Notes under the pieces: generated by a model
The model's database searches: none
What the model was told of the DNA's origin: nothing
Seen by the model: only the letters and a program-made list of their open reading frames with translations
Assembly (NCBI RefSeq): GCF_000178855.1
Contig: NZ_ADVG01000003.1
Span: 186,001-250,000, forward strand
DNA: 64,000 bases
Origin: Ktedonobacter racemifer DSM 44963
Lineage (GTDB): Bacteria > Chloroflexota > Ktedonobacteria > Ktedonobacterales > Ktedonobacteraceae
Direction: 5' to 3'
Position numbers and translations under genes: made by a program
Shown here: one piece after another, positions 41,617-49,692 of the stretch
Numbering within the stretch: position 1 is the first letter of the stretch
Layout: each line of letters starts with the position of its first letter

Positions 41617-44409
41617 ATGAAGAAACTCGCTCCTGCTGGTGCCAATCAACGACTCAGGGCTGAACGCTTGCGTAAGCGCTGGTCTCAGCAAGAACTGGCG
41701 GATCGCATTGGGGTCTCTGTGATCACGATCAACCGCTGGGAGCGTGGGGTCACGGCCCCCAGCCCCTATTTCCGTCTGAAGCTCTGCTCTCTCTTTGGGA
41801 AAAGTGCAACTGAGCTCGGCCTCTTTCCTGACCAGCAAGCAGAACAGGCCATGTCCCCTGAGCCAGGGCCACCCGTCGATCACCCACAGCTTCCCCAACA
41901 GCTCAAATATCTCCCCTACAGGCGCAATCCCTTCTTTACGGGTCGCGAAGCTCTTCTGGAGCGCTTACATACCCGCTTGCAGGCATCCCCCACACAGATA
42001 TACGCCCTGTGTGGCCTGGGCGGCATCGGGAAAACACAGACAGCCCTCGAATACGCCTACCGCTACTATAGCGCCTACCAATCCATTCTCTGGCTCCCTG
42101 CCGAGACCGCGGAGATGCTGGCCCGGCGCTGTCAGGGCCTCGCTCGTCGTCTCGGTACCACTACCATACTTGAGGAACAAGCTCCTGAGGCGAGCCTGGA
42201 ACTGATACGTATATGGCTTGAAACGCATGAGAGCTGGCTACTTATCCTGGATAACGTCGAACAGGTCGCGGTCATCGAACCCCTCCTGCCTTCTCTCTTT
42301 AATGGTCACATCCTGCTTACCACGCGTGCTCAGGCAACTGGCCCCCTGGCACAGCACATCGACCTTAAACAGATGAGTGATGAGGAGAGCGCACTCCTGC
42401 TCCTGCGCCGCGCAAAGTATCTCGCCGTGTCTGCATCCTTGCACACTATTAAGGAACAGGACGTGCATGAGGCACGCGCCATCGGCAAACTCCTCGGTGG
42501 CCTCCCTCTGGCCCTCGACCAGGCAGGCGCCTATATAGAGGAGACGGGATGCAGCCTGGCCGATTACCTGGCACGCTATCAGCGCCACCGTAAAGACCTG
42601 CTCGCCCGGCGTGGCAACAATCCCATGGAGCATCCTCTCTCCATCGCTGGCACTATCTCCCTTTGCATCGAGCGCCTGGAACAGGAGCAGCAGGCTGCCG
42701 CTGAGCTACTGTACTGCTGTGCCTTCTTGCATCGCGAAGGCATTACAGAAGAGCTTTTGAGCTTGCTCGCCCCCGAATTGGGAACACAACTGACCCTGGT
42801 CTTGAGTGATCCCCTGGCTCTAGATGACGCCATTGCCCGCCTGCGCGCCTTGTCGCTTCTCTATCGCCAGGCCACAACGCACAGCCTGGTAGTCCATAGC
42901 CTCGTTCAGGCCATCCTGCGCGATGCTCTGTCCCAGGAGCAGCAGGACACCTGGTTAGCACGTATACTGCGCGGCCTGAACCGGGTCTTCACCGAGGAGT
43001 CGAGCACTGAGGCCCTACGCTTGAATGAACAACTACTCCCCCAGGTCTTGCAGAGTCTGGAATCCCTGAAACAGACACACTCAGCGCCTCCAGAAACGAC
43101 CTCTCTCCTTTATAAGGCGGCTCGCTATCTCGCCTTACGTGGACAATATAGCCATGCCGAGAGCTTTCTTCATAGGGCATTGGAGCTGCTTCATCAGTCT
43201 CCCCAGACATCGACCCGGCGTCAGGATGAGGCCAATCTGGAGGCTAATCTGTATAATTGCCTGGGACTCGTCTATGAGGCCAGGGGCGCTTATCAGCAGG
43301 CAGAGCAGGCCTATGCCAGGAGCCTGGAGATGCTTGAGGGCACGCTGCCAGCGGAAGACCCAAAGTTAAGCGAGGCCCTGGAAAATAGCGGGCGCCTCGC
43401 GCTGGAGCAGGGTCAGCTTCTCCAGGCCCAGCACCTGCTCCAGCGCGCCCTGACACTACGCCAGCTTGAACTTGGACCAGGCCATCCACACCTTGTTCCG
43501 CTTATCAAGCTCGTCGCCAACCTGGCTTATGAGCAAGGTCAGTATCAACGGGCCGAAACCCTCCTCTTGCACGCGGTTGAGCTCAGCCAACAGACACTTG
43601 GGCCTACCCATCCTCATACCATCGAGAGTGTAAGCAGCCTCGCGACCATCTACAAGCTGCTGGGACACTATCAGCAAGCAGAGGAGCTCTACCAGCAAAC
43701 CATTCTCCAGCTTGATAACGACGACGAGACCGCGCGCTACTCGACTATCCCCTCTCTGCGGGGCCTGGGCCTGCTCTATGGACTCCAGGGGCAGTATGAT
43801 CGGGCCATAGCCCTTCTCAAGCAGGCCCTCGCCATCTGTCAGCAAATAGCCGGGCACACCCATTCCGAGACCGCTGAGAGTTTGCGCACCCTCGGCCTTG
43901 TCTATCGCTTACAGGGTGACCTGTCCCAGGCAGAAGCATTTCTGCGCCGGGCCTGCACGGTGTTCGCCAGCAGCCTCGGCGCCAATCATCCAGAGGTTGG
44001 CACCTGCTTGAATATGCTGGGACTCGTCTATGGACTCCAGGAAAAATATACCCAGGCCCTGGAGACACTCCAGCAATCCAACCAGGTCTTCCTTGAGGTC
44101 TTCAGTGACACACACCCCCAATTCGCTGAAGGCCTGGCCACGCTTGGCATGATCTATAGCCTCCAGGGTGACGCTGCCCAGGCCGAGGAACACCTTAAGC
44201 GTGCCCTGCATATTCAGGAAAAGGCTCTAGGCGACGACCATCCAGCCCTCGCCAACACTCTGGACAGCCTGGCCACGCTCTATCAAGAGCAAGGAGAGCG
44301 CGAACTGGCGCTTCCCCTAGCCCAACGTGCCCTCGCCCTCCGTGAACGCGTGTGGGGCGCCGACCATCCTGAAGTCCTCGCCAGCCGCGCCCTACTGGAC
44401 AAATTGTAG
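41617..44409 (+). CDS. XRE-HTH / NB-ARC (STAND) ATPase / TPR protein
   Basis: About 930 residues. Residues 10-65 form an XRE-type helix-turn-helix (WSQQELADRIGVSVITINRW). A STAND NTPase follows: Walker A G133-L-G-G-I-G-K-T140, Walker B ESWLLILDNVEQ, a sensor-like HILLTTRAQ and the GLPLALDQAGAYI motif typical of NB-ARC. From about residue 520 to the end there are about ten TPR units of the kinesin light chain type (for example YNCLGLVYEARGAYQQAEQA, TLGLVYRLQGDLSQAEAFLR). Such proteins are ligand-triggered switches; some serve in antiphage defence, others in regulation. The ATG at 41617 has GGAAAG upstream. No effector gene is adjacent, and the next gene is unrelated. Confidence 0.88.
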   Translation: MKKLAPAGANQRLRAERLRKRWSQQELADRIGVSVITINRWERGVTAPSPYFRLKLCSLFGKSATELGLFPDQQAEQAMSPEPGPPVDHPQLPQQLKYLPYRRNPFFTGREALLERLHTRLQASPTQIYALCGLGGIGKTQTALEYAYRYYSAYQSILWLPAETAEMLARRCQGLARRLGTTTILEEQAPEASLELIRIWLETHESWLLILDNVEQVAVIEPLLPSLFNGHILLTTRAQATGPLAQHIDLKQMSDEESALLLLRRAKYLAVSASLHTIKEQDVHEARAIGKLLGGLPLALDQAGAYIEETGCSLADYLARYQRHRKDLLARRGNNPMEHPLSIAGTISLCIERLEQEQQAAAELLYCCAFLHREGITEELLSLLAPELGTQLTLVLSDPLALDDAIARLRALSLLYRQATTHSLVVHSLVQAILRDALSQEQQDTWLARILRGLNRVFTEESSTEALRLNEQLLPQVLQSLESLKQTHSAPPETTSLLYKAARYLALRGQYSHAESFLHRALELLHQSPQTSTRRQDEANLEANLYNCLGLVYEARGAYQQAEQAYARSLEMLEGTLPAEDPKLSEALENSGRLALEQGQLLQAQHLLQRALTLRQLELGPGHPHLVPLIKLVANLAYEQGQYQRAETLLLHAVELSQQTLGPTHPHTIESVSSLATIYKLLGHYQQAEELYQQTILQLDNDDETARYSTIPSLRGLGLLYGLQGQYDRAIALLKQALAICQQIAGHTHSETAESLRTLGLVYRLQGDLSQAEAFLRRACTVFASSLGANHPEVGTCLNMLGLVYGLQEKYTQALETLQQSNQVFLEVFSDTHPQFAEGLATLGMIYSLQGDAAQAEEHLKRALHIQEKALGDDHPALANTLDSLATLYQEQGERELALPLAQRALALRERVWGADHPEVLASRALLDKL

Positions 44410-44433
44410 GGTCCATGCTGGCACGGACTCTAC
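44406..44433 (+). terminator. Palindromic element, copy 2
   Basis: GTAG/CTAC outer arms and GTCCATGC/GCACGGAC inner arms with one mismatch and a G-T pair. It starts within the last codon of the STAND gene. It is the same 28-bp element as at 22599-22626, inverted. Confidence 0.6.
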
Positions 44434-44605
44434 GACGCTGAGAATAGAGTGACTTATCCAGATAATAGGTGCACGAAATGCAAAGTGTTAATACGAACAG
44501 AAACTGATAGATAAACTGATATATCTTGTGATTGTTTTGCGCCAGATGGGAGCCTATTCTAAGAAGAGAACTAAAAATAGCAAGATAGTTGCAAGGAAAA
44601 GATCT

Positions 44606-47011
44606 ATGTCGCGTCTCGTTACCTATCAACCTGCCACCACTACACTTCCAGCCGGGGCGGCTACACGTGATGAGCATGGGCACCCGACCTTTACGCTGAC
44701 CATCGATGGACGGGTATTGCAGGCCTATGAGGGCCAGACCATCCTGAGCGTGGCCATTGATAATGGCATTCAAGATATCCCTAATCTCTGTAATGATGAG
44801 AAGCTGGAGCCGACCTCGGCCTGCCGTATGTGCCTGGTGCATATCAAGGGCCAGAAGCGGCCACTACCTTCATGCAATATGCCTGCCCAACCCGGCATGG
44901 TGATAAAGACAAACTCGGATGAACTCTTCCATATTCGCCGCACCAACCTGGAGATGATGCTCTCCGATCATAACGCCTATTGCCAGCCTCCCTGCCAGGT
45001 CGAGTGCCCCACGCATATCGATATTCCTGGCTACCTGGAGTTGATCGCGCAGGGCTCAATGAAGGAGGCCGCGCGCCTGGTAAAAGAGGTCTTGCCCTTC
45101 CCCTATATCCTGGGCCTGACCTGTCCGGCTCCCTGCCAGGACGGCTGCCGCCGTAAGCTCGTTGATGAAGAGATCGCCATCTGTCGCATGCATGGTCACG
45201 CCGCCGAGACCTGCCTGCTTGATCCCCCTGTACCCTACGAGAAAGATCCAGCGACGGGCAAACGCATAGCCATCGTAGGCGCCGGTCCGGCAGGCCTCTC
45301 CTGCGCCTACTACCTGGCGCTGCGCGGACACTACGTCAAGGTCTTTGATAAGCAGCCACAACCGGGCGGGATGCTGCGTTATGGCATTCCAGAGTATCGC
45401 TTGCAAAAAGATATGATGGACCGCGAGCTACAACATGTCTTTGATCTGGGAGTAGACCTGCAAGCCAATATCGAGCTGGGCAGAGATTTTACCGTCGATG
45501 ACCTCTTCGCGCAGGGTTTCGACGCCGTCTATCTCGCCATCGGCTGCTGGACCAGCAACCAGCTGCGCATCCCCGGCGAGGACGCTCATGGCGTGGTCAA
45601 CGCCATCAAGTTCCTCTATGACAAGGTTGAGGGCAAGGCCACACCCGTCAAAGAGGGGAACGAGGTCGTCGTCATTGGCGGAGGCTTCACAACCTTTGAC
45701 TGCACGCGTACCGCCCTGCGCCTGGGCGCGAGAGTCCATACGACCTACTACCGTACACGCAAGGATATGACGGCCACGAATGAAGAGATCGAGGACGGCG
45801 AGGCTGAGGGAACTCATCTCCTGGTCGGCGCGGCTCAGCAGCGCGTGCTTACGGAAAATGGGCGAGTCGTTGGGGTCGAGTATGCGCGCACAAGGCCTGG
45901 CGAGCCAGATGCCAGCGGGCGCCGCCGCCCCGTCCCCATTCCCGGTTCCGAGTTTGTTATTCCCTGCGATACGCTCATTCCGGCCATCGGCCAGAAGGTC
46001 GACACCTCTGTGCTCAATGAGCGGGCTGGCGTGCAATGGACGAAGTGGAAGACCATCCAGACCAATCCCTTTAACTTTATGACCGACCGCTATGGCGTCT
46101 TCGCCGGTGGTGATTGTCAACTCGGGGCAAGCACAATTATTCAATGCGTGGCGCAGGGCAAGTTGGGCGCGCGCTCAATCCATGCCTTCCTGCTGGGCGA
46201 GGATATGGACGAGATCGCGCACCGCCTGGAGATGGAGGAGCGCAAGCCTGACCTCTTCGACATCGTGCCCTACAAGCCGGTCGAGCCCAGGATTAAAATG
46301 TCGATGCTTCCCTATGAGGAACGCAAACATAATTTTAGTATCATCGAGATGGGCTATCTACAGGAGCAGGCCCAACGTGAGGCTGCTCGCTGTCTCCAGT
46401 GTGCCTGTCCGGCGACTGGACAGTGCGACCTTCAGCGCTACAGCATCGAGCATGGCCTGGCCGACAACCGTTTCCACGACGGCGAGCCGAGCGACTACCA
46501 TGACTACGAGACGGATCTCTCGCACAGCTTCATTCTGCGCGATCCCAACAAGTGCATCAACTGTACGCAATGCGTCCGTGTCTGCCACGATGTCATCGGC
46601 CCCGACTGCTATGGCATGTTTGGCAAGGGTTTTGATACCATCGTCTCGACCCCGTTTAATGTCAGCCTGCATGACACCGACTGTGTCTCCTGTGGCGCTT
46701 GTGTCCAGGTCTGCCCGACCGGCTCACTGATGATGGCCGAGCGCCACCTGACGCGCTATGCCTTCGCGCTGGACCGCTGCATCTTCTGCGGGGACTGTGT
46801 CGAGGTCTGCCCTCACGGCGCGCTGGGTGAGACCCCCAACTTCGAGCTCTCATTCTTCAACCGCTTCGGTGAGGACGTGACCCTGGAGAAGCAGGACCTG
46901 GCCCAGGCCCCCGACTATCTGGTCCGCCAGCGCCTCCCCCGCAGCAAGAAGAGCCTACCCGTCATGAACCCGCTGGTTCGCCCGCTGCCCTCCCGTGGCC
47001 TCCGCGAATAA
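44606..47011 (+). CDS. Fused 2Fe-2S / GltD-like flavin / 4Fe-4S oxidoreductase
   Basis: An 801-residue protein of three parts. Residues 28-95 are a NuoG-like 2Fe-2S ferredoxin: C62-x10-C73-x2-C76-x13-C90. Residues about 120-600 resemble glutamate synthase small subunit/NfnL: cysteines C126, C130, C134 and C173, C177, C181, an FAD loop IAIVGAGPAG (221-230) and an NAD(P) loop VVVIGGGFTTFD. The C-terminal part has CxxCxxCxxxC sets (CINCTQCVRVC, CVSCGACVQVC, CIFCGDCVEVC). This suits a unit passing electrons between NAD(P)H, ferredoxin and a partner such as formate dehydrogenase or a hydrogenase, but no partner gene is nearby. ATG 44606 has AAGGA upstream. Confidence 0.85.
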   Translation: MSRLVTYQPATTTLPAGAATRDEHGHPTFTLTIDGRVLQAYEGQTILSVAIDNGIQDIPNLCNDEKLEPTSACRMCLVHIKGQKRPLPSCNMPAQPGMVIKTNSDELFHIRRTNLEMMLSDHNAYCQPPCQVECPTHIDIPGYLELIAQGSMKEAARLVKEVLPFPYILGLTCPAPCQDGCRRKLVDEEIAICRMHGHAAETCLLDPPVPYEKDPATGKRIAIVGAGPAGLSCAYYLALRGHYVKVFDKQPQPGGMLRYGIPEYRLQKDMMDRELQHVFDLGVDLQANIELGRDFTVDDLFAQGFDAVYLAIGCWTSNQLRIPGEDAHGVVNAIKFLYDKVEGKATPVKEGNEVVVIGGGFTTFDCTRTALRLGARVHTTYYRTRKDMTATNEEIEDGEAEGTHLLVGAAQQRVLTENGRVVGVEYARTRPGEPDASGRRRPVPIPGSEFVIPCDTLIPAIGQKVDTSVLNERAGVQWTKWKTIQTNPFNFMTDRYGVFAGGDCQLGASTIIQCVAQGKLGARSIHAFLLGEDMDEIAHRLEMEERKPDLFDIVPYKPVEPRIKMSMLPYEERKHNFSIIEMGYLQEQAQREAARCLQCACPATGQCDLQRYSIEHGLADNRFHDGEPSDYHDYETDLSHSFILRDPNKCINCTQCVRVCHDVIGPDCYGMFGKGFDTIVSTPFNVSLHDTDCVSCGACVQVCPTGSLMMAERHLTRYAFALDRCIFCGDCVEVCPHGALGETPNFELSFFNRFGEDVTLEKQDLAQAPDYLVRQRLPRSKKSLPVMNPLVRPLPSRGLRE

Positions 47012-47062
47012 CAAAAAAGAGAGGGTGGCGTGCCCAATGGGCACGCCACCCTCTCTTTTTTG
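47012..47062. terminator. Perfect 24-bp hairpin with A6/T6 ends
   Basis: Arms 47012-47035 and 47039-47062, loop AAT. It starts directly after the oxidoreductase stop and lies 29 bp from the end of the convergent DUF2795 gene, so it can end both. Confidence 0.85.
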
Positions 47063-47091
47063 CACCATGCTTATAACGCGCTTAAAACGTG

Positions 47092-47304
47092 TTAGCGCTG
47101 GCTGCGGTTCATCTCACCGATAGCCTTGGTCAAGCCAACAGGGCTGTCGAAGCTTTTCTCAGGCAGGCTGTTCAGCGCCTGGCGGATCTCGCTGGTCGCG
47201 CCATGCTGGCTCGCATACTCGATAACTTCCTGCTTGTCAGCGGGGAAGTCAAGGCCTTTGATACACTTCTCAACCTGGGCTGGATTAATTGGCTGCTGGG
47301 CCAT
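47092..47304 (-). CDS. DUF2795 protein
   Basis: A 70-residue protein of the DUF2795 family: NPAQVEKCIKGLDFPADKQE and EYASQHGATSEIRQALNSLP are the conserved halves (hydrophobic helix, then a helix after a small turn). Family members are small and have no assigned function; they are common in high-GC bacteria and Chloroflexota. The start has TAGGAGG ideally spaced; the upstream extension to 47424 is not supported. The terminator 47012-47062 follows. Confidence 0.9.
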   Translation of the reverse strand: MAQQPINPAQVEKCIKGLDFPADKQEVIEYASQHGATSEIRQALNSLPEKSFDSPVGLTKAIGEMNRSQR

Positions 47305-47596
47305 CTTTTTCCTCCTAATCAGCAGTTTGTTCACATGAGGCACTTGCGCCAAAGTGTGGTACCGGTACGCAAACGCTTCACACGTACAGCTACTGTATCT
47401 TAAATACTCACTCTGACATAACAAAAGCAGCTTCCCGGCGACGCTATCTTTTTATACGAAAACCAACGCCACTACAGTGGCTAGTGCTCACGCGCTCAGG
47501 TTTTCGATAGGCAGTCACACTGTCGTAACGCCGCTCGGTTTGTTACTCTGTTCCTAGTATGCAGAACCAGGCGAAGAAGTATATGCAAACTCATCA
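47305..47596. other. Intergenic region, nothing recognised
   Basis: 291 bp upstream of the DUF2795 gene and downstream of the SWIM gene. A GTGCCTCATGTG-like region and weak repeats are present, but no long hairpin, unlike most other gene ends here. Confidence 0.4.
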
Positions 47597-49507
47597 TCAA
47601 AGCTTTTGCATCAACTCGATCAGCTTCTTTTTCGACCGGTGCTTGTCACGCAGGCGCCTGATATATTCGCCCCACTCTCCACCTTTGTTCGCAGACATAT
47701 ATGCCTGCTTCATATACCCCAGGTAGCGCACAATATCTGCATAGTAAGAATGGTGTACCCTTGCTAGAGCGTCTTCAACCAGAGGGTGACAATAGCCAAT
47801 TACCCACTCTGGGCGCTTGCTAGCAGCGGCCTCCAATACCATCTGTGCCTTGATATTCCTTAGATTATCACCTCCTGCATACCCCAGCTTCTCGACCAGC
47901 TTGATGGCGTCATCGATCATATCCTCTCGCAGGAAGATCCGTATCGCATCCTCGCTTTTTTCCTTCTTTACATGCTCTAACACCTCTGAGCGCAACTTTG
48001 GCCAACCCTCGCCCGCGATCTCTTTGATGTTGAGGTAGCTGGTCAGGGTACAGCGCTTTAAAAAGACATACCATGCCGATGCCAGTGCCAGTTCTTGCCG
48101 ACCCGCCTGCCTGGCGACTCCCATTGTCCACTCTGCCAGGGAGAGCTTCACATTGCTATAGCTTGGGGTATGTTCAGGAAGCTGGAGACCATGCTCCGCT
48201 ACCTGGAGCGCCTCAGCGACCGCACCGTTTGCATAGACTTTCTGTGCCAATTCCAACATCTCACTCTGGCTCTGCAAATGCTTCAGGCCAAAGTCGATGG
48301 CCTCCTGCTGCCGACCCATTTTCAGCAACTGCTGCACATATTCTTTATAGCGCTTCATAGCACGCGCCAGGTTCAGGTACTCCTCCCAGCGCTCATGACG
48401 TGCCAGGACATGCAGGCGCACCTCGACGATATCGCCTACCTCGTCGTCGTCCGAGATCTCAACATACTCCTCATCCTCGAAGTCTTGCTCCTCGCCCCAG
48501 AAGTCTGCCACTGCTTCGGCCCCTTCCACCTCCTCGGCATCCGCGATTTCTCCCGCCAGTATGCGCTTGAGGGACTCCTCCTCCCAGCCCTCCTTCAGAA
48601 CCCGCTTCGTTGTAAAAAATAGGCCTGTTCCCGCCCAGCCATCGCTAAGCTGCTTCTCCCACTTCTTGATCTGCTTCTGCCACTGCTCACGCTCCTGCTT
48701 CGTCAGTTCAGCCCCCAACAGGGCCTCCGCCAGCAAGGATGTAGCTTTTATACCGGTTGAATAGAGAGTATCTTGATCTGCATAATCTTCATCTGCACTC
48801 CCCCAGTAGTCAATATAAACATCAAGCAGCGCCTTGAGGGCCTCCAGCACACCGCGCTCCTGGCGCGCATCCATCATCGAGGTAAACAGCTCAAGAAACG
48901 AGTCTACCTCTTCCAGGCCGGGATTGGTATATTCCTCATAATAATCGTCGTAACCATCCCAGTAATCGGCGGCCTCCTCAAAGGCCTTTTTCAGCCGTTT
49001 ACGCACAAATTTAGCTTCTATTCCAGGCTGCTCCTGCTTCCCCTGTGCCTTTGGCTCTGGCTGACTCTGCGTGGCCTTCAAGACCTCTACCATCATCTCT
49101 ACCTGCTCAATAAGCTCGTCATCAGATGCAACCAGCTTTTTCACGATCTGTACTAGTTGCTCGGTTGTCAGGCCCGCCAGTAGTTCATCCAGACTGGGAG
49201 CCTCCTCCACAGCATCAGGCTTATACATGATCATCAGGCACACGGCGACCATATGCTTGCATAGGCCACCATAGTTGTATGGGCAACTGCACGCTGCCTT
49301 AACGGCTCCCGGCTGATTAACTACCATAACGTGGTATGGCTCGTACTCACTACCCTGCACCCGCGCCTCATACGTATCGCCACGCAATACAAGCGAGGTG
49401 ACCGCCCCCTGGTTATAGTAGACCTTCCCGCGCTCATACGAGTTCCCCGTCGCATTACTACGAACGAGCTCTTCTGTTAAAAATGACACTGGCATGCTGC
49501 AATCCAT
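47597..49507 (-). CDS. SWIM zinc finger protein
   Basis: A 636-residue protein. The SWIM zinc motif is C73-x-C75-x7-C83-x-H85 (CSCPYNYGGLCKH), a fold that binds DNA or proteins. The middle is acidic (EEYTNPGLEEV and a DEEYVEISDDDEVGDIVEV run) and the C-terminal half is alpha-helical with repeat-like units (LYNLARAMKRYKEYVQQ, LQVAEHGLQLPEH), probably a helical scaffold. Bacterial SWIM proteins are often linked with SNF2 helicases, but no helicase is adjacent. The start at 49507 (or 49495) lacks a clear ribosome binding site. The function is unknown. Confidence 0.8.
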   Translation of the reverse strand: MDCSMPVSFLTEELVRSNATGNSYERGKVYYNQGAVTSLVLRGDTYEARVQGSEYEPYHVMVVNQPGAVKAACSCPYNYGGLCKHMVAVCLMIMYKPDAVEEAPSLDELLAGLTTEQLVQIVKKLVASDDELIEQVEMMVEVLKATQSQPEPKAQGKQEQPGIEAKFVRKRLKKAFEEAADYWDGYDDYYEEYTNPGLEEVDSFLELFTSMMDARQERGVLEALKALLDVYIDYWGSADEDYADQDTLYSTGIKATSLLAEALLGAELTKQEREQWQKQIKKWEKQLSDGWAGTGLFFTTKRVLKEGWEEESLKRILAGEIADAEEVEGAEAVADFWGEEQDFEDEEYVEISDDDEVGDIVEVRLHVLARHERWEEYLNLARAMKRYKEYVQQLLKMGRQQEAIDFGLKHLQSQSEMLELAQKVYANGAVAEALQVAEHGLQLPEHTPSYSNVKLSLAEWTMGVARQAGRQELALASAWYVFLKRCTLTSYLNIKEIAGEGWPKLRSEVLEHVKKEKSEDAIRIFLREDMIDDAIKLVEKLGYAGGDNLRNIKAQMVLEAAASKRPEWVIGYCHPLVEDALARVHHSYYADIVRYLGYMKQAYMSANKGGEWGEYIRRLRDKHRSKKKLIELMQKL

Positions 49508-49609
49508 CTATTATTAGAAATGCTTCTGTTCAGACATCACTAGACTTTTCTGGCTTAAAGTTTAGCATATTTCGCCAAAAAAGCCACTTCTCAGCACCTG
49601 CGGCGCTTA

Positions 49610-49690
49610 TTAATATAATCTGGGAAGAACGAGACAGGGCTGGAGCGCAATGCGCTCCAGCCCTGTCTCGTTCTTCCCAGATTATATTAA
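49610..49690 (-). terminator. Perfect 81-nt palindrome (40-bp arms)
   Basis: Arms 49610-49649 and 49651-49690 are exact complements around one central A. It begins two bases beyond the stop codon of the secreted protein gene (-). It is the longest inverted repeat in the window. A T-rich outer part (TTAATATAAT) could serve as the U tract. Confidence 0.85.
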
Positions 49691-49692
49691 CT

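Noticed and set aside
45428..46144. 238-residue open frame antisense to the Fe-S flavoprotein
   Set aside because: It mirrors the codon bias of the real gene on the other strand; the sense product has clear cofactor motifs.
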